Source of the DNA: Roseibium album | Lineage (GTDB): Bacteria; Pseudomonadota; Alphaproteobacteria; Rhizobiales; Stappiaceae | Assembly: GCF_001404515.1 (NCBI RefSeq) | Contig: NZ_CXWE01000002.1 | Location: 848,300-912,299, forward strand | DNA length: 64,000 nt | Direction: 5' to 3' | In this document: piece by piece, positions 61,804 to 64,000 of the stretch | Position numbering within the stretch: position 1 is the stretch's first letter | Layout: each line of letters begins with the position of its first letter | Translations under genes and position numbers: made by a program | Notes under the pieces: model-generated | Databases searched by the model: none | Seen by the model: only the letters and a program-made list of their open reading frames with translations | What the model was told of the DNA's origin: nothing

Positions 61804-63396
61804 ATGACAAGTCTGACTGGAAATCTATTGATCAATGGAAGCTGGCTCGCTTCTTCCTTGCCGCATGAAGCTTTCACGGTAGTCAACCCCGCCGACAACA
61901 CGCAACTGCCGACGGAGTTTGCCAATGCGTCTCCAGAAGAAATTGATCTGGCAGTGAGCGCGGCGACAGAGGCTTTCCGGTCCTATTCGGTACTGCCTGC
62001 CGCCAAACGCGCCACCTTTCTTGAGGCAATCGCCACTGCGATGGAACACGCCAGCGACCCTATTGTCGATCGCGGTATTCTGGAAACCGGGTTACCGGAA
62101 GCGCGGCTCCGTGGAGAACTTGGCCGCACGACCGGACAGCTGCGGATGTTTGCCAATCTGTTGAAACGTGGCGACTGGAAACGTGTTGTGATCGATACAG
62201 CCGACCCTGCACGCCAGCCCTTGCCGAAACCGGACATTCGCCTGACGCAGGTGCCACTCGGTCCGGTCGTTGTATTCGCAGCGAGTAACTTTCCGCTGGC
62301 TTTTTCGACTGCGGGCGGTGACACGGCCTCCGCTCTTGCCGCGGGTTGTCCGGTTATCGTCAAGGCGCATTCCGCTCATCCGGGAACTTCCGAACTGGTC
62401 GCAGGCTGCATTCTAGCCGCCATCAGGCAAACGGGTGTTCCGTCGGGAACCTTTGCAATGTTACACGGTCCGGGACGGACTGTCGGCACAGCGCTCGTGC
62501 GGCATCCGGGCATCAAGGCCGGAGGCTTTACAGGCTCCGTGTCGGGTGGCCGAGCACTGTTTGATGTTGCAACAGGGCGCCCCGACCCGATCCCGTTTTT
62601 CGGAGAACTTGGTTCTACCAATCCGGTGTTCCTGTTGGAGGAGGCACTCGCGGCAAATGGAGAATCTATTGTCCAGGCGTTCGTAGGTGCGATGACCCTC
62701 GGCGCCGGTCAGTTCTGCACAAATCCGGGCATCCTTGTCGCACGAAAAAATGTGGCAACGGAAACATTCATCAAAAACGCTTCAGAGCTGGTTTCGCAGC
62801 AAATTCCGCAAACAATGTTGACTTCCTCGATATGCGCGAGTTTTCGAAAAGGAAATGCTCACCGTGAGAGTGTGCAGAGCGTGTCCGTTCTGTCTACTGG
62901 TATGGACGCATCCGGGAATGATGCTTCGCCTGTGCTGATGGCCGTCTCTGCAAAGGAATATCTGGGCGATCCGCATCTGCAGGAAGAAATCTTCGGGCCG
63001 TCGACACTGATGATCCTCTGCGACACTGACAGCGAGATGCTGCAGGTTGCCGGCAGTTTCCATGGTCATCTGACCGGTTCGATATTTGCCGAAGAATCCG
63101 ACAGTGAAATGAGTACTGCAATCGCCGCAGTTATGCAGAAAAAGGTCGGACGTTTGATCTTCAACGGTTATGGCACCGGTGTTGAAGTTTGCGCCGGCAT
63201 GTCGCATGGAGGCCCATATCCTTCCAGCACAAATGTGCAGTCGACATCAGTCGGCGAGCGCGCCATCGATCGGTTCGTTCGCCCGCTTTGTTACCAGAAC
63301 ACTCCGGATGCGTTGCTGCCTGAGGAACTCAAAAACACCAATCCGCTGGGTGTCCGCAGGCTTGTCGACGGAAACTGGTCGTCAGATCCAATCTGA
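61804..63396 (+). CDS. Aldehyde dehydrogenase, 2-oxoglutarate-semialdehyde type
   Basis: A 530-residue aldehyde dehydrogenase of the KGSADH group, which oxidises 2-oxoglutarate semialdehyde from pentose, hexuronate or hydroxyproline catabolism with NADP+. Visible are VVVFAASNFPLAFSTAGGDT, FTGSVSGGRALFDVA, Glu in FGELGSTNPVF and the catalytic Cys in GAGQFCTNPG. The ATG at 61804 begins the conserved INGSW region after seven residues; its ribosome-binding site is weak. The upstream pathway genes are not next to it, and the divergent LysR is the probable regulator. Confidence 0.9.
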   Translation: MTSLTGNLLINGSWLASSLPHEAFTVVNPADNTQLPTEFANASPEEIDLAVSAATEAFRSYSVLPAAKRATFLEAIATAMEHASDPIVDRGILETGLPEARLRGELGRTTGQLRMFANLLKRGDWKRVVIDTADPARQPLPKPDIRLTQVPLGPVVVFAASNFPLAFSTAGGDTASALAAGCPVIVKAHSAHPGTSELVAGCILAAIRQTGVPSGTFAMLHGPGRTVGTALVRHPGIKAGGFTGSVSGGRALFDVATGRPDPIPFFGELGSTNPVFLLEEALAANGESIVQAFVGAMTLGAGQFCTNPGILVARKNVATETFIKNASELVSQQIPQTMLTSSICASFRKGNAHRESVQSVSVLSTGMDASGNDASPVLMAVSAKEYLGDPHLQEEIFGPSTLMILCDTDSEMLQVAGSFHGHLTGSIFAEESDSEMSTAIAAVMQKKVGRLIFNGYGTGVEVCAGMSHGGPYPSSTNVQSTSVGERAIDRFVRPLCYQNTPDALLPEELKNTNPLGVRRLVDGNWSSDPI

Positions 63397-63525
63397 TTTG
63401 ACACCGGTCTTCCGGCCCGACACTGCAAGATCCACCCATTTGAGTGTGGTTAGCTTTGCGACTTTTAGTCTGCTGCGTCGGGTCTGGTCACTGCTCGGGT
63501 GGATTTGTTTTGTCGGATCCAAAAA

Positions 63526-63554
63526 AAAGCCCGTCCGATTTCTCGGCGGGCTTT
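63526..63554. terminator. Array hairpin 1
   Basis: AAAGCCCG paired with CGGGCTTT around an inner CCGA/TCGG stem with a bulged T. Eight A residues on the left give a U-tract for minus-strand transcripts, and T-rich sequence on the right serves the plus-strand dehydrogenase gene. It lies 130 bp past the aldehyde dehydrogenase stop. Confidence 0.8.
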
Positions 63555-63558
63555 GTTT

Positions 63559-63577
63559 GTTTGCGGGATCGGGATTT
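63559..63577 (-). repeat. tRNA 3'-tail-like repeat, copy 1 (most diverged)
   Basis: GTTTGCGGGATCGGGATTT, 16 of 19 bases as in the tRNA end at 63982-64000. On the minus strand it precedes hairpin 1, as the real tRNA precedes hairpin 4. Confidence 0.65.
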
Positions 63578-63669
63578 TGCTTTCGCGTTGCGCTTTGGGT
63601 CTAGGCGCTTGTCGTGAGCCTGGCCTTTTGGTCGCGTTTTGCAAGGTCCGGGTCCTTGTCGGGTGCAAC

Positions 63670-63700
63670 AAAAAAGCCGCCCGATGTGGGCGGCTTTTTT
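63670..63700. terminator. Array hairpin 2
   Basis: AAAAAAGCCGCCC, GATGT loop, GGGCGGCTTTTTT: a perfect 13-bp stem with T-runs in both orientations. Strong bidirectional terminator. Confidence 0.92.
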
Positions 63701-63704
63701 TGTT

Positions 63705-63723
63705 GTTTGCGGGAGCAGGATTT
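63705..63723 (-). repeat. tRNA 3'-tail-like repeat, copy 2
   Basis: GTTTGCGGGAGCAGGATTT, 18 of 19 bases identical to the tRNA end at 63982-64000. The flank on its right, about 55 bp, is clearly homologous to that of copy 3 (GGTGTTTTTCTGCCC and following). Confidence 0.8.
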
Positions 63724-63804
63724 GGTGTTTTTCTGCCCCTTTGCGTCGGACTATGTCCTCCTTCCGGGGCCCCCGTCAGGTCAAAATCGGCGACCCCTTC
63801 CAAC

Positions 63805-63838
63805 AAAAAAGCCGCCCGATGTGGGCGGCTTGTTTTTG
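63805..63838. terminator. Array hairpin 3
   Basis: AAGCCGCCC, GATGT loop, GGGCGGCTT, flanked by an A-run on the left (U-tract on the minus strand) and TGTTTTT on the right. Its stem-loop is identical to that of hairpin 2. Confidence 0.9.
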
Positions 63839-63840
63839 TT

Positions 63841-63859
63841 GTTTGCGGGATCAGGATTT
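63841..63859 (-). repeat. tRNA 3'-tail-like repeat, copy 3
   Basis: GTTTGCGGGATCAGGATTT, 17 of 19 bases identical to the tRNA end at 63982-64000. It starts 136 bp after copy 2 and 141 bp before the corresponding base of the tRNA. Confidence 0.8.
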
Positions 63860-63940
63860 GGTGTTTTTTTGCCCTTCTGCGTCGGGCTTTGCCCTCCTTG
63901 ATGGGCCCGGAGAGGTTCTCGCCTGTATCCACTGTCCAGA

Positions 63941-63978
63941 TACGCCAAAGGCCGCCCTGTTGGACGGCCTTTGGCGTA
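63941..63978 (-). terminator. Array hairpin 4, directly after the tRNA
   Basis: TACGCCAAAGGCCG-C-CC, TGTT loop, GG-A-CGGCCTTTGGCGTA: a 17-bp stem with one mismatch, two bases beyond the CCA end of the minus-strand tRNA. It lacks a U-tract outside the stem, so it may be an RNA-processing or imperfect termination hairpin, with hairpins 3, 2 and 1 as back-ups. Confidence 0.75.
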
Positions 63979-63980
63979 TT

Positions 63981-64000
63981 TGGTTGCGGGAGCAGGATTT
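63981..64000 (-). tRNA. 3' end of a tRNA gene, probably initiator tRNA-fMet, cut by window edge
   Basis: TGGTTGCGGGAGCAGGATTT on the plus strand is, read on the minus strand, AAATCCTGCTCCCGCAACCA: the 3' half of a T-stem, an acceptor strand ending CCCGCA, the discriminator A and an encoded CCA. This agrees with the alphaproteobacterial initiator tRNA as I remember it, which in this group often ends the rRNA operon after 5S rRNA. The anticodon is outside the window, so the identity is inference. Confidence 0.75.

Noticed and set aside
63465..63932. A 155-codon open frame on the minus strand containing an internal protein repeat (RPHRAAFLL twice)
   Set aside because: It runs through the terminator hairpins and tRNA-tail repeats; the apparent peptide repeat is simply the tandem DNA array translated. 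No ribosome-binding site or plausible domain is seen.
63526..64000. Possible CRISPR array from the regular repeats at the right edge
   Set aside because: The period is about 140 bp, the spacers are homologous to each other, and the repeats match a tRNA end followed by terminators. No cas gene is present.

Overview
The window reads as chromosomal DNA of a metabolically versatile alphaproteobacterium. Indicators are the moderately high G+C content, many LysR, LacI, GntR and MarR regulators, an Agrobacterium-type membrane urate oxidase (PuuD), a PuuE-UraD fusion and UgpC-type sugar ABC transporters. The gene content would suit a marine Hyphomicrobiales member such as Roseibium or another Stappiaceae genus. 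That placement is inference from gene content only; no ribosomal sequence lies in the window.

Layout, left part (1-28 kb): the end of a NarL-type two-component system; a class C26 glutamine amidotransferase; a DUF1007-NicO metal-transport fusion; leucine dehydrogenase; a RES/Xre toxin-antitoxin pair; TetR and LysR regulators; a CobW metallochaperone with a WD40 partner; an aminotransferase; a PAS-GAF-GGDEF cyclase; a LacI regulator; an OmpA-like lipoprotein next to an L,D-transpeptidase; Ogt DNA repair; DUF808; TPMT; TauE with a divergent LysR; a MarR regulator, an MFS carrier and an alpha/beta hydrolase; and a SprA-related metalloprotease.

Purine region (about 27.9-39.7 kb): PuuD, UraH, a PuuE-UraD fusion, AllA, AllE and an NCS2 permease cover urate uptake and breakdown to glyoxylate plus urea and ammonia. 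The allantoate-hydrolysing step is not in the window. A near-identical dyad occurs upstream of allE and between marR and yceI, which suggests one regulator serves both. An odd GAPDH gene with an 18-bp perfect palindrome in its leader lies inside the region.

Catabolic supercluster (about 41.5-60.7 kb): operon A encodes a Gfo/Idh dehydrogenase, a CoA-transferase, an enoyl-CoA hydratase and an aldehyde dehydrogenase behind a promoter with two perfect LacI-type operators. Operon B encodes a complete sugar ABC importer followed by two GMC oxidoreductases, an SDR, a Dabb protein, a DUF993 aldolase-like protein, a LacI regulator and a HAD phosphatase. A GntR/TauE pair follows. I cannot match this combination to a named pathway; it looks like import, oxidation, C-C cleavage and CoA activation of a sugar, cyclitol or related polyol.

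Right edge (63.4-64.0 kb): the last 20 bases are the 3' end of a minus-strand tRNA, best read as initiator tRNA-fMet and therefore possibly the distal end of an rRNA operon. Beyond it lie three degenerate copies of the tRNA 3' tail, each followed in the direction of tRNA transcription by a strong hairpin terminator, with a period of about 140 bp. This tandem tRNA-tail/terminator array is the most unusual structure in the window.
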